The notes beneath the pieces are model-generated. The model was not told the DNA's origin. It did no database searches and saw nothing but the letters and a program-made list of their open reading frames with translations. Position numbers and translations under genes: made by a program. 64,000 nt of DNA from Alkalihalobacillus bogoriensis ATCC BAA-922 (GTDB lineage: Bacteria; Bacillota; Bacilli; Bacillales; Bacillaceae_F). Position 1 is the first letter of the stretch. Each line of letters starts with the position of its first letter. The stretch lies in assembly GCF_000621445.1 (NCBI RefSeq), contig NZ_JHYI01000012.1, positions 1 through 64,000 of the forward strand, given 5' to 3'. Shown piece by piece: positions 17,675 to 26,167 of this stretch.

Positions 17675-18490
17675 CTACGAATATACCCTCAACTTATTAT
17701 GATGTCTACCAATGGGGATTACTGACGGAGTACATGAAACCGGATCGCTTATTACCGTACAATGAAGCCCAAATATATCTTCAATCAAATCACTAGTAAT
17801 CACCTTTGATGGCTCTCCTTCAGTGACAAGTTTTCCCTTATGCAACGCGAAAATATAGTCGGCATAACGTGCTGACAAATTAATATCATGAAGAACCATG
17901 ACAATCGTTGTTCCGTATTTTCGATTAAGGTCTGTAAGCAAATCAAGGATTTCGATCTGGTACGTGATATCTAAATACGTTGTCGGTTCATCAAGAAACA
18001 GAATGTCTGTTTCTTGGGCAAGTGCCATCGCAATCCAAACACGCTGTCGTTGCCCACCAGATAGTTCATCAATATTTACGTCAGCAAATTCTGTAATATT
18101 CATCATATCCATGGCCTCAGCTACAGCTTCATAGTCTTTTTTCGTCCACCCTTTTAAAAATGTTTGGTGCGGATATCTTCCTCGCCCCACTAAATCTGCC
18201 ACTGTAATCCCTTCAGGAACAATAGGAGATTGCGGTAAAAGACCTAACACACGAGCCAATTGTTTTGGTGGAATCCGGTGAATCGGTTTTCCATCCAATG
18301 TTACTTGTCCAGATGTAGGTTTAATCAATTTAGCCATCGTTTTAAGCAATGTTGATTTTCCACAACCATTGGCCCCAATAATAATGCTAATTTTATTGCT
18401 TGGAATGGAAAGACTAACATCATGTAATATTGCTTTATTCTCATATCCTGCTGTAATTCCTTCAACTTGAAAAATATGTGTTGGTTTCAT
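17675..18490 (-). CDS. Iron-siderophore ABC transporter, ATP-binding subunit
   Basis: FecE/FhuC-type ATPase (271 aa) that powers siderophore import. Motifs seen are Walker A GANGCGKST, Q-loop region LLPQSP, signature LSGGQRQRVWIA, Walker B ILFLDEPTTYLD and the switch His in VLHDINLS. Its start overlaps the stop of the upstream permease by one base (TAATG), so translation is coupled. It is the last gene of a four-gene operon under a Fur box and is followed by a terminator. The siderophore (hydroxamate, catecholate or carboxylate) cannot be told from sequence alone. Confidence 0.95.
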   Translation of the reverse strand: MKPTHIFQVEGITAGYENKAILHDVSLSIPSNKISIIIGANGCGKSTLLKTMAKLIKPTSGQVTLDGKPIHRIPPKQLARVLGLLPQSPIVPEGITVADLVGRGRYPHQTFLKGWTKKDYEAVAEAMDMMNITEFADVNIDELSGGQRQRVWIAMALAQETDILFLDEPTTYLDITYQIEILDLLTDLNRKYGTTIVMVLHDINLSARYADYIFALHKGKLVTEGEPSKVITSDLIEDIFGLHCTVISDPVSCTPSVIPIGRHHNKLRVYS

Positions 18491-19521
18491 TACAAATCTC
18501 CTTTGCGATTAATACGAATGAGCAAGTAGAGCAAGTAAGGCGCACCAAGTATACCGGTAATGACACCAACAGGGTACCTAGTAGCAAAAGCAAATTGTCC
18601 TATTAAATCGGATGCTAATACTAAAATGATGCCAACCAAACCAGCTGGTATCATGTTTGAAAATCCAACACCGACCAATCTTTTGGCAATCGGTCCTGCT
18701 AGAAAAGCGACAAAGGCAATAGGTCCTGTCGTTGCCGTTGCTAAAGCAATGATAAGAACCGAACTAATAACTAAAACAAGCCTCGTTTTATCTGTATGAA
18801 TGCCTAGGGAGGTTGCTGCTTCCTCTCCAAGCTCTAATAAATCTAATCGTTTTCCAAGTGCAATAATAATCGGTGTAAAAATCAAAACGGTTAAAACAAG
18901 CGGAGAAAGGGTTTCCATTTTCACTCCATTTAAACTCCCACTTAACCATCTCATCGCCGTAGGTAAGTCTTGTTGCCGACCAATCAGTAACAAATAGGAA
19001 ATAACCGCATTTAACATCGCTTGAATCCCTATCCCTACTAAAATCAACCTTCCAATAGAAAAAGATCTTCCTTTTGATAATAGAAAAATGATGATTGCGG
19101 TAGCAAGCCCTCCTACAACTGAAGCAATCGAAACAACCATATTACTCGCATGAAGAACAATAATACAAAAAACAGCAGCTGCACTTGAACCAGCTGTAAT
19201 TCCAATGACATTTGGATTCGCTAGCGGATTTCGAAGCATCGTTTGAAAAATATACCCTCCAACCCCAAAAGCAAATCCAGCAAATACTCCTGCAATCATT
19301 CGAGGAAGGCGAATTGTACCGATAGCAAAAGATGCGCCTTGTACGTCTTCTCCTACTAACACTCGGATAACATCACGGACCGGATATATCGTATTCCCTA
19401 ACATGAGCATTGCACAACAAAGGGCAACCGCGATGATTGCCAATAAAGAAGTCATGAAAATAAAACGACGACGTCTCTTTTTTCTTCCAACCATTATAAG
19501 ATTAATAGATTCATTTATCAT
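18490..19521 (-). CDS. Iron-siderophore ABC transporter, permease (FecD-like)
   Basis: FecCD-family integral membrane subunit, 343 residues, with about nine or ten hydrophobic segments. It shows the family's conserved stretch NPLANPNVIGITAG near residue 105 and the EEAATSLGI ATPase-contact motif near residue 235, ending in GAPYLLYLL. It forms the channel with the neighbouring permease. It overlaps that gene by four bases (ATGA) and the ATPase gene by one. The Arg/Lys-rich N-terminus (GRKKRRRR) fits a cytoplasmic start. Confidence 0.95.
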   Translation of the reverse strand: MINESINLIMVGRKKRRRRFIFMTSLLAIIAVALCCAMLMLGNTIYPVRDVIRVLVGEDVQGASFAIGTIRLPRMIAGVFAGFAFGVGGYIFQTMLRNPLANPNVIGITAGSSAAAVFCIIVLHASNMVVSIASVVGGLATAIIIFLLSKGRSFSIGRLILVGIGIQAMLNAVISYLLLIGRQQDLPTAMRWLSGSLNGVKMETLSPLVLTVLIFTPIIIALGKRLDLLELGEEAATSLGIHTDKTRLVLVISSVLIIALATATTGPIAFVAFLAGPIAKRLVGVGFSNMIPAGLVGIILVLASDLIGQFAFATRYPVGVITGILGAPYLLYLLIRINRKGDL

Positions 19522-20552
19522 AGCGCACGCATTTTCGCTTTCATCGTTATTAAGATTAAAATAGGAGCACCAATAAACGCTGTCACAACACCAACTTCTA
19601 ACTCACCTGGACTCCCGATAAGCCTACCACATATGTCTGATATCGTTAAAATAATCGCTCCTGCTAAAGCTGACATTGGGATAATATAACGTAAATCTGG
19701 CCCAATCATAAGCCGGATAACATGAGTAGCTAATAACCCAATAAAACCAATCGGACCAGCTAAAGCTGTTGCAGCTGCACATAATAAAACACCACCAAAA
19801 GCAGCAATCAATCTAAGCATACCCGTACGTACGCCCAACCCTGTAGCCACTTCATCGCCTAATGCTAATGCATTTAAAGCCGGAGCTGTGAAAACGGCAA
19901 TGAGTAAACCGACAAGTAAAAACGGGAGAAACGTTGAAATCGAATTCCAGCTTCCTGAGCCAACACTCCCAACTTGCCAAAATCGAAATTGGTCCATCAC
20001 ATTTGTACGAGGAATCATGATGGCCATAACTAAAGACGATAATGCCGCACTTGTGGCAGCCCCCGCTAAAACTAATTTAAGGGGCGTGGCACCGCCACTC
20101 CCCAAAGAACCAATTCCGAATACAAAAATGGCAGTTACTATTGCTCCCGCTAGTGCAAACCAAATATATTGACTAGCCGAACTAATATTTACAAAGGAAA
20201 TTCCAATAACAACAAAGAGGGCTGCACCAGTGTTGACACCTAAAATACTAGGGTCAGCAATTGGATTGCGAGTGACAGACTGCATAAGAGCTCCTGAAAC
20301 TCCTAATGCAGCACCGCACATGAGACTAAACAACGTTCTCGCAATTCGTTGCCGAACGACACTCGATTCATGTGACTGCACATCGAGGTGAAATAACCCC
20401 TCCATTAATCCTGTCCAGCCAATCGTCCGTGAGCCAAAAGCAAGTGAAGCTAAAGCACTTATTGCTAATAAAATGATAAGCAATAAAAGAACGCTAAGGA
20501 AATATTTTGGAACATGTAACTGCTTTATTTCTGAAACGGATGTTTTCATCAT
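19518..20552 (-). CDS. Iron-siderophore ABC transporter, permease (FecC-like)
   Basis: Second FecCD-family permease, 344 residues, pairing with the FecD-like subunit. It carries NPIADPSILGVNTG near residue 100, LALGDEVATGLG as the ATPase-contact motif and GAPILILITM at the C-terminus. It starts two bases after the stop of the lipoprotein gene and overlaps the next permease gene by four bases. Its expression should follow the Fur-controlled promoter upstream of the binding-protein gene. Confidence 0.95.
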   Translation of the reverse strand: MMKTSVSEIKQLHVPKYFLSVLLLLIILLAISALASLAFGSRTIGWTGLMEGLFHLDVQSHESSVVRQRIARTLFSLMCGAALGVSGALMQSVTRNPIADPSILGVNTGAALFVVIGISFVNISSASQYIWFALAGAIVTAIFVFGIGSLGSGGATPLKLVLAGAATSAALSSLVMAIMIPRTNVMDQFRFWQVGSVGSGSWNSISTFLPFLLVGLLIAVFTAPALNALALGDEVATGLGVRTGMLRLIAAFGGVLLCAAATALAGPIGFIGLLATHVIRLMIGPDLRYIIPMSALAGAIILTISDICGRLIGSPGELEVGVVTAFIGAPILILITMKAKMRAL

Positions 20553-20553
20553 T

Positions 20554-21621
20554 TTAGTTTAGTTTGCTAACAGCTTCTGAGATTAAAGTTAAATACTCAT
20601 CTATCGAATATTGGATCGAAAGTGGGTTCGGATTTCCTGCTGCTGCAAGTGGTGTATTATCACCAATCACGACAACTGATCCTCGTTCAATCGCTGGTAC
20701 TTTCCCAAGGATAGAGTCAGCTTGAAGCGCAGCTAATGTATTCTCATCACCATATGTGATTAACACTTCTACATCATTAAGAGCATCTGCATTTTCAGCA
20801 CTTAATTCAATATAAAAACTATTCGGGTCAGGAATATGGTTTATTAAGCTTTCTGGATATTCCATTCCTATTTCTCCAAGAAACTCCCCACGAGGATCTG
20901 CTGGTGTATACACATAAAACTTCGATAAATCAGCTACTGAAATCATTGCAAATGCTGCTTTTTTTCCTTTGATTTCTTCGTGTTCGTTTGCTTTATCTTG
21001 AATCAGCTTTTCTGTATCGGCAATCAATTGTTGACCTTTTTCTGCCATCCCCATACCCATAGAATTCAATTTCACTTGGTCACGCCATGAAGTTACCCAA
21101 GGTCCCGTTTCATAGGCAACAACGGGAGCTATCTCACTTAATGTCTCATATTCTTCTTGTGTAATTCCTGAATATGATGCAAGAATGACATCTGGATTCG
21201 CGTCTGAAATAGCTTCAAAATCTAAACCATCCGTATCTTGAAAAATATTTGGGCTTTCTTCCCCAAGTTCCTTTAATTTTTCTGCCGTCCAAGGCAACAT
21301 CCCACTATCATCTTGAACACCATAGTTTGCCGCTGAAAACCCTACAGGGACAACATCAAGAGCAAGCACAACATCATGGTTTGCCCATGAAATCGTAACA
21401 ATTCTCTCAGGTTTCTTTTCAATGACAGTTTCGCCTAGGGCATGCTGAATTTTGATTGGATATTCAGCTGTTACCTCTTCAGAATCTGTTGTTTCTGTGT
21501 TCGTTTCATCACTCATTGCTGGTTCTGTGTTTGATTGCTCACTTGAACAACCGATTAGTGAAAACATAAGCATAGCTATTAATAATGTAACGATTACTGA
21601 TATTTTTCGTTTTGTATTCAT
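20554..21621 (-). CDS. Iron-siderophore substrate-binding lipoprotein
   Basis: Extracellular lipoprotein (355 aa) that captures ferric siderophore for the ABC permease. A signal sequence ends in the lipobox LIGC with Cys25, followed by a Ser/Glu/Thr-rich linker and a FecB/FhuD-type fold with the opening stretch PERIVTISWANHDVVLALDVVP. The ATG at 21621 (MNTKRK, with AAGGATGA upstream) gives a normal signal peptide. An in-frame start 24 bases earlier has no ribosome site. It is the first gene of the operon, with a near-consensus promoter and a perfect Fur box. The substrate is unknown. Confidence 0.93.
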   Translation of the reverse strand: MNTKRKISVIVTLLIAMLMFSLIGCSSEQSNTEPAMSDETNTETTDSEEVTAEYPIKIQHALGETVIEKKPERIVTISWANHDVVLALDVVPVGFSAANYGVQDDSGMLPWTAEKLKELGEESPNIFQDTDGLDFEAISDANPDVILASYSGITQEEYETLSEIAPVVAYETGPWVTSWRDQVKLNSMGMGMAEKGQQLIADTEKLIQDKANEHEEIKGKKAAFAMISVADLSKFYVYTPADPRGEFLGEIGMEYPESLINHIPDPNSFYIELSAENADALNDVEVLITYGDENTLAALQADSILGKVPAIERGSVVVIGDNTPLAAAGNPNPLSIQYSIDEYLTLISEAVSKLN

Positions 21622-21651
21622 TTGTGTACTCATCCTTATCTTCATTTAATT

Positions 21652-21666
21652 TGATAATGATTATCA
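21652..21666. promoter_or_regulatory. Fur box (perfect 7-1-7) before the siderophore operon
   Basis: TGATAATGATTATCA matches the 7-1-7 Bacillus Fur consensus TGATAATnATTATCA at every defined position. It overlaps the expected transcription start of the binding-protein gene. Confidence 0.93.
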
Positions 21667-21675
21667 ATATCATTT

Positions 21676-21703
21676 ATTATATTTTTTTAAGCATATTTGT
21701 CAA
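21676..21703 (-). promoter_or_regulatory. Promoter of the siderophore operon
   Basis: Minus-strand TTGACA (21703-21698) and TATAAT (21681-21676) are spaced 16 bp. Both hexamers are consensus. The predicted start lies at the Fur box, which explains iron repression. Confidence 0.85.
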
Positions 21704-21910
21704 TGGTAATTTTATAGAGATAGGCAATAGCTCGTACAATGCATTGATTTTTTTACACTATTTAGTAATCAACCTTCCTTCTGCATTCGTTTTTGAGTAA
21801 AAGTCTTAACAAAGCAATGATTACTTTGCCTTTAGTATCTGTTTGTTCTCCCTATGTTTAGATCACCCTAGTCAAAATAGATTGACTTCAAGTACAAGCT
21901 TAATTGTATA

Positions 21911-21925
21911 TGATAATCATTCTCA
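21911..21925. promoter_or_regulatory. Second Fur box, before the AraC-type regulator
   Basis: TGATAATCATTCTCA differs from the 7-1-7 consensus at one position. It lies about 100 bp before the AraC gene and about 245 bp from the first Fur box. The rest of the 400-bp gap (21704-21910 and 21926-22005) shows no further feature. Confidence 0.8.
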
Positions 21926-22024
21926 TAGAAATATCTACACCTATTTTCATTATTTTTGCAACATATCGAATTGAACACTATTCTCACATGGACTATACTT
22001 ATTTTTAAAGGAGAGTAGAAAATA

Positions 22025-23023
22025 ATGATAACCTCTTATCAACAATTTAAATCTAAGTTTATAGAAAAACTAACATTCACTAAAATCGATTGTGGCTATT
22101 ACACTTTATACACGAATAAAGCGAGACCTGAGCTTGGTCACCTTATTAATTATTCCAGAGAAGGTTATTATGAATTTTTTATCGCTGACTATACAATTCC
22201 TGAAGATTTCTCGTTCAAATTTGATAATCCAGAGCAATTGATGAGGTTTGGGGTCGTTTATGAAGGTGTAACACAGTTTAAAATGGAAGAAAACCCTGTC
22301 TATACGTTTACTCCTTCCTCCTTTTTTGTGATTGAAAAAGATATTAAAGTGACAACAACATGGACAAAAGGGCAACATTTTCACGGAACTGAAATCACAA
22401 TAACGGAAAACTATTTTAATGAAATCCTAAAGCCTAACTTTCCAAATATCATTGATTTTCAGTCACTAATTAAAAACTATACTTATTTATATCTACCACT
22501 GGAAATCACTGAAATTATTGGACAATTACAAGGGTTACATCATGACGATTCTTTAACAAGTATTTATGTGGAAAGTAAAATTTTAGAGTGCATTGCCATA
22601 TTCATAAATGAAGTGACAAAGTCGAAGGAAAATGCGTTTACAAACCAAATTGACTACGGAAATATTCATATTGGTACAAACAGAATTATGAAATTAACCT
22701 TTTCGGACATTCAAGCGATTCGAAAAGCCCATGATATTTTACAAAAAAACTATTTTAACCCTCCTACAATTAAGGCGTTAAGCAAGATGGTCTTTTTAAA
22801 TGAACAAAAGTTAAAGGCCGGGTTTTCAAAGCTATATCACACATCGATCGGTGAATATATAAATAAACTACGAATGTCGGTTGCAGCAAATCTCTTATCA
22901 ACAACAGACTTCAGTATTGACGAAATCGCTCATAAAGTCGGTTACAACTACTCCGCAAATTTTGCTAAAATGTTTAAAAAGACTTATGGGAAAACACCGT
23001 TGCAATTTAGAAAGACAAAATAG
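22025..23023 (+). CDS. AraC-family regulator, probably siderophore-responsive
   Basis: A 332-residue regulator with an N-terminal ligand-sensing half (1 to about 215) and a C-terminal AraC double helix-turn-helix (about 230-330; second motif FSIDEIAHKVGYNYSANFAK, then GKTPLQFR). The start has AAAGGAG nine bases upstream. It is divergent from a siderophore ABC operon and has its own Fur box, as do PchR- and YbtA-type activators that sense the imported siderophore and activate its transporter. I infer that it activates the neighbouring operon when iron is scarce and the siderophore is present. Confidence 0.88.
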   Translation: MITSYQQFKSKFIEKLTFTKIDCGYYTLYTNKARPELGHLINYSREGYYEFFIADYTIPEDFSFKFDNPEQLMRFGVVYEGVTQFKMEENPVYTFTPSSFFVIEKDIKVTTTWTKGQHFHGTEITITENYFNEILKPNFPNIIDFQSLIKNYTYLYLPLEITEIIGQLQGLHHDDSLTSIYVESKILECIAIFINEVTKSKENAFTNQIDYGNIHIGTNRIMKLTFSDIQAIRKAHDILQKNYFNPPTIKALSKMVFLNEQKLKAGFSKLYHTSIGEYINKLRMSVAANLLSTTDFSIDEIAHKVGYNYSANFAKMFKKTYGKTPLQFRKTK

Positions 23024-23056
23024 TGATAAGAAATTCCTTTCTTGCACGGACCATTT

Positions 23057-23101
23057 TTTAAAACGAAAACCCGCATGACCATTGTCATACGGTTTTTCGT
23101 T
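23057..23101. terminator. Bidirectional terminator between araC-type and kinase genes
   Basis: A long stem (AAACGAAAA-type arm with TTTTTCGTTT, extended by CATGAC/GTCAT) lies between two convergent genes. T runs on both strands allow it to serve both. Its distal arm overlaps the end of the kinase gene. Confidence 0.75.
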
Positions 23102-24272
23102 TAACATGATTAACAACTTCTTCTATGTAATTAATAGCCGGAAGCAAATAATCCGAATGATTCTCATTTAATTTTTTATTCATAAAATTAAACCAAGTAA
23201 TAATAAGAGAATATACCATAAATACCTGTTCAATTGGTTTTAAATAATTTGTAATTTCTGATTTCAATAAAAAATATTGTTTTATTTCTTTGAAATTTAA
23301 TCCTTCTCTTCGAAAATATTTAACTAAATCTACACCCTTAACCCCGTATCCACAATATGCCCAATCAATTACTTTATAATTTTTTTCATTACTATCATAT
23401 ATAATATTAGTGCTTTGGAAATCACCATGTATAAATGTGTAGTTCACCTTTGGTTCTAACTCTTTATAAAAACCATTACCAATAATCAACTTCTCCAATC
23501 GTTGAATTAAGGATACACTTTCTAGTGAGTAATTTCTTTCCCTTGCTTGATAATATAACCACTCAAAAACTTTTACATTGGTCTCTCTTTTATGAAGCAT
23601 CGTAAAAATTTTAGATAGCGTAAGCGGTTTTGAAGAGAAATCTATTTCTACATCACTCGGAAAAATATCCTTAATCTGGTTGTATTGAATACCATTTATT
23701 GCTTTGTTAACATTATATACATCCTCAAAATGTTCATAAAAGTTAGGGTAATCACCTTGGATTTTTTCCAGTGTCAAAAAACAAACTTGAGGACCTTCAA
23801 TTTCTTGAAAATGTATCAATTCTGGGCTAAAAATCTTCAACTCACTAAATTTTTCTCTAATATTATCATAAAATAGCCGTTCATTACTTAATTTCTTAGA
23901 TTGAACTATTTTTGTAAAGTACTTTTGGTCGTTACTTATATCAATATGCTCTATAAATCCAAGGTTGTTTCCGCCAAACTCAACACATTTATAAGTTGAC
24001 TTCACTAATGAGGTGTCCACATTTATAGCCTTTTTAATAATAGCTATAATATCATTTATATTTTCATTAAGGATTATTTCCAAATACTTCTTCATTGATT
24101 CGGTCGCTTTTCTCGGTCTTTTCAACCTCCTATAACAAGTACTTAATTCTTTATAGTAATCGGGATGCTTTGGATTATAATCTACAAGTGCCTTTGCACA
24201 TTCCAAAGCCTTTCTCCATTTCCCCTTATTTTTATATGCTTTAAGTAATTCATATGTTTCTTTTTCGTTCAT
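23085..24272 (-). CDS. TPR plus aminoglycoside-phosphotransferase-like kinase
   Basis: A 395-residue protein with an N-terminal TPR-like segment (about 1-70, with ALECAKALVDYNPKHPDYY) joined to a kinase of the APH/choline-kinase fold. The catalytic loop HGDFQSTN (His282, Asp284, Asn289) and the metal-binding Asp303 in VIDWAY are intact. The substrate could be a sugar, choline-like molecule, antibiotic or protein. The gene is visibly more AT- and Lys/Asn/Ile-rich than its neighbours. It lies next to the 3' end of ssrA, a common integration site, so horizontal acquisition is likely, though no integrase is nearby. The start has a GGAGGGG site. I do not recognise a named family. Confidence 0.8.
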   Translation of the reverse strand: MNEKETYELLKAYKNKGKWRKALECAKALVDYNPKHPDYYKELSTCYRRLKRPRKATESMKKYLEIILNENINDIIAIIKKAINVDTSLVKSTYKCVEFGGNNLGFIEHIDISNDQKYFTKIVQSKKLSNERLFYDNIREKFSELKIFSPELIHFQEIEGPQVCFLTLEKIQGDYPNFYEHFEDVYNVNKAINGIQYNQIKDIFPSDVEIDFSSKPLTLSKIFTMLHKRETNVKVFEWLYYQARERNYSLESVSLIQRLEKLIIGNGFYKELEPKVNYTFIHGDFQSTNIIYDSNEKNYKVIDWAYCGYGVKGVDLVKYFRREGLNFKEIKQYFLLKSEITNYLKPIEQVFMVYSLIITWFNFMNKKLNENHSDYLLPAINYIEEVVNHVKRKTV

Positions 24273-24424
24273 CGTTCCCCTCCATAATCATATATCTTTT
24301 ACGGTATTTTAACATAAAATTTACATTCTTTACATGAAATATACGTTTATCTAACTAGATTCACCTTTTGATAGAACAGTTTTCACAATTACGTTACAAC
24401 TATTTATCCCCCACTTCCACAAAC

Positions 24425-24458
24425 CAAAAAAAGCCGTCCTCACAATAGAAGACGGCTT
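24425..24458 (-). terminator. ssrA terminator
   Basis: A stem of AAGCCGTC with GACGGCTT and a 12-base loop, followed on the minus strand by a run of seven T. It is about 95 bp beyond the CCA end of ssrA. The rest of 24273-24553 holds no gene; a small hairpin is described at 24532-24560. Confidence 0.9.
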
Positions 24459-24531
24459 CCAAACTATATAGTTTTGTAAGTATAACTAAATTCGTTACCA
24501 TTAATGTAACCACAATTTTTAAAACTCTTGT

Positions 24532-24560
24532 TCCACCAACATTTACTATGTATTGGTGGA
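24532..24560 (-). other. Small inverted repeat at the 3' end of ssrA
   Basis: TCCACCAA (24532-24539) is the exact complement of TTGGTGGA (24553-24560), which holds the encoded CCA end of tmRNA. In the precursor RNA the hairpin would compete with the acceptor stem. It may affect 3' processing or be a relic of integration at this site. Confidence 0.45.
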
Positions 24561-24913
24561 GACGGTGGGAATCGAACCCACGTCCAAGAATAACGCAACT
24601 TAAGCTTCTACGAGTGTAGTCACCGTATTCTCATTTCGCCAACTCATCTGCCCAGTGACAGGCGACCGAGTGGCTAGTCTGATTAATCTCTTCCTTCGCC
24701 CTCAGACGGAGAGCAACCGGCGTAGCCCACTAAGAGTGAGTCCCTGACCCTACCACATGGGCGATGGAGGGAGGAACCGCATAGTGCTATTAAGCAGCTA
24801 GTGCGAAGTTGTTGTTTTCTTTGCCAGTTATAGGCGTTGGCGTTTTAACGAGGCCGACCCCCTCGACTCGCAACTTAAGCCCGAACTATCCCTGTCGAAT
24901 CCTAAACGTCCCC
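24554..24913 (-). ncRNA. ssrA: Transfer-messenger RNA
   Basis: A 360-nt tmRNA that rescues stalled ribosomes and tags the truncated proteins for ClpXP and related proteases. The 5' end GGGGACG pairs with the 3' CGTCTCC before the encoded ACCA, and the G3-U pair needed for alanine charging is present. The T-arm GGTTCGATTCC is canonical. The reading frame resumes at GGC (24825) and encodes GKENNNFALAA, then TAA TAG, so the mature tag is A-GKENNNFALAA. The B. subtilis tag (AGKTNSFNQNVALAA) is three residues longer. It lies downstream of smpB, as in B. subtilis. Confidence 0.97.
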
Positions 24914-24979
24914 AGGATTAGTAAGGCTAAGAAGCCTTATTCAATTAGAAGAGCGGTTTTTCACGCCCTTGGATTTATA

Positions 24980-25008
24980 ATTATAGCATACCAAAGTGAA
25001 AGATCCAA
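24980..25008 (-). promoter_or_regulatory. Promoter of ssrA
   Basis: Minus-strand TTGGAT (25008-25003) and TATAAT (24985-24980) are spaced exactly 17 bp in the smpB-ssrA gap. The predicted start is about 55 nt before the mature 5' end, consistent with a 5' leader removed by RNase P. Confidence 0.8.
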
Positions 25009-25016
25009 CTTCTAAA

Positions 25017-25487
25017 TTATCCCTTTTGTCGCTCACGAAAAGCTCTTTCGATTTCACGCTTTGCATCTTTTTGCTTTAACGATTCGCGCTTATCAAAATT
25101 CTTTTTCCCTTTGGCAAGCCCAATTAATAGCTTTGCAAAACCATTTTTCACATACAGCTTTAATGGGACAATCGCATAGCCTTTTTCTTTTGTCGATCCA
25201 ATAAGTTTCGCGATTTCTTTTTTATGAAGCAACAACTTACGTGAACGTATTGGGTCATGGTTATAACGGTTGCCTTGTTCATAATGACTAATATGTCCAT
25301 TAATCCAAAACATTTCCCCGTTATTGTCAATTCGAGCAAAAGAATCTTTAAGCTGAACTTTACCCGCTCGAATCGACTTAATTTCCGTTCCTTTTAAGAC
25401 AATTCCCGCTTCATATGTTTCTTCGATATGGTAATCATGTCTCGCTTTTTTATTTTGAGCTAACACTTTTCCTTCAGTTCCGGCCAT
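25017..25487 (-). CDS. smpB: SsrA-binding protein SmpB
   Basis: RNA-binding cofactor that brings alanyl-tmRNA to stalled ribosomes. The 156-residue length equals that of B. subtilis SmpB. It has the OB-fold core ([20 protein letters not shown], then [18 protein letters not shown]) and the basic C-terminal tail ([20 protein letters not shown]) that enters the mRNA channel. I prefer the ATG at 25487, with AAAGGATG upstream; a frame ten codons longer has no site. It is followed by ssrA, its RNA partner. In B. subtilis it directly follows rnr; here a sortase pair intervenes. Confidence 0.96.
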   Translation of the reverse strand: MAGTEGKVLAQNKKARHDYHIEETYEAGIVLKGTEIKSIRAGKVQLKDSFARIDNNGEMFWINGHISHYEQGNRYNHDPIRSRKLLLHKKEIAKLIGSTKEKGYAIVPLKLYVKNGFAKLLIGLAKGKKNFDKRESLKQKDAKREIERAFRERQKG

Positions 25488-25552
25488 TATCAACGCATCC
25501 TTTATAGAATGATTCAATAGTTAATAATAGCAAAAAAATGTCATTTAAGCAA

Positions 25553-26167
25553 TTATTCAGGCTCAACCAAATCGGCAATGAGAACATAACGCTCTGGAGC
25601 AGAACCAATAAAGTCAAATGGATAACAAGTTGTCACGGTTAACGTTGCTTTTGGTCTTGGTACAATGACCGTTCGATCGTCTTCATCAACAATTCGTACT
25701 TTTCTTACTTTATACGTAAACTCTCCTGCTTCAGTAGTCACAACCAAAAGGTCGTCAACTCCAACTTCTCCTAATCTGCGGAATACTGTATCACGATGTC
25801 CAGACAAGACGGAATTATCTTTTAATCCAGGTAACACACTTCCGGCATAATGTCCGACCCCTTTTTCTAACTCATCTTCGCTCGTCCCATAAAAAATCGG
25901 GAGCTCTGCGTTTAGCTTCGGAATCGTAAGTACTCCAATCTCATCGCCAATATTCGGTTTATTCGGATATATCACTTCTGCTTTAGTCTCGTTTTCAACT
26001 GGATCTTCTTCCACTACTTCTTTTTCTGTTATCGGGCTAACTGCTGTATATCCTCTAAAAAAAGGAGGAAAGTGCTGAAAAAACAATGCAATCCCAAAGC
26101 CAATACATACGATAGATAAGGAAAGAAGAATCAATGATTTGATTCTTCTTTGTTTGACCTTATTCAT
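25553..26167 (-). CDS. Class D sortase
   Basis: Membrane-anchored transpeptidase that cleaves sorting signals and attaches proteins to the cell wall. It has an N-terminal membrane anchor (about 9-30) and a sortase domain with all three catalytic residues: His124 (LSGHRDT), Cys181 (TTCYPF) and Arg193 (SAPERY). The 204-residue length is normal for class D. It overlaps by one base (TAATG) the stop of an upstream gene for a secreted protein ending in an LPKTA signal, which is almost surely its dedicated substrate. The gap to smpB is 65 bp with no terminator, so some read-through is possible. Confidence 0.93.
   Translation of the reverse strand: MNKVKQRRIKSLILLSLSIVCIGFGIALFFQHFPPFFRGYTAVSPITEKEVVEEDPVENETKAEVIYPNKPNIGDEIGVLTIPKLNAELPIFYGTSEDELEKGVGHYAGSVLPGLKDNSVLSGHRDTVFRRLGEVGVDDLLVVTTEAGEFTYKVRKVRIVDEDDRTVIVPRPKATLTVTTCYPFDFIGSAPERYVLIADLVEPE

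Noticed and set aside
23024-24553. Integrative element at ssrA
   Set aside because: No integrase and no direct duplicate of the ssrA 3' end were found in the window; only composition and position hint at transfer.
24809-25015. Plus-strand open frame of 68 codons
   Set aside because: It lies antisense to the tmRNA and its promoter; structure and pairing show that the RNA gene is real.
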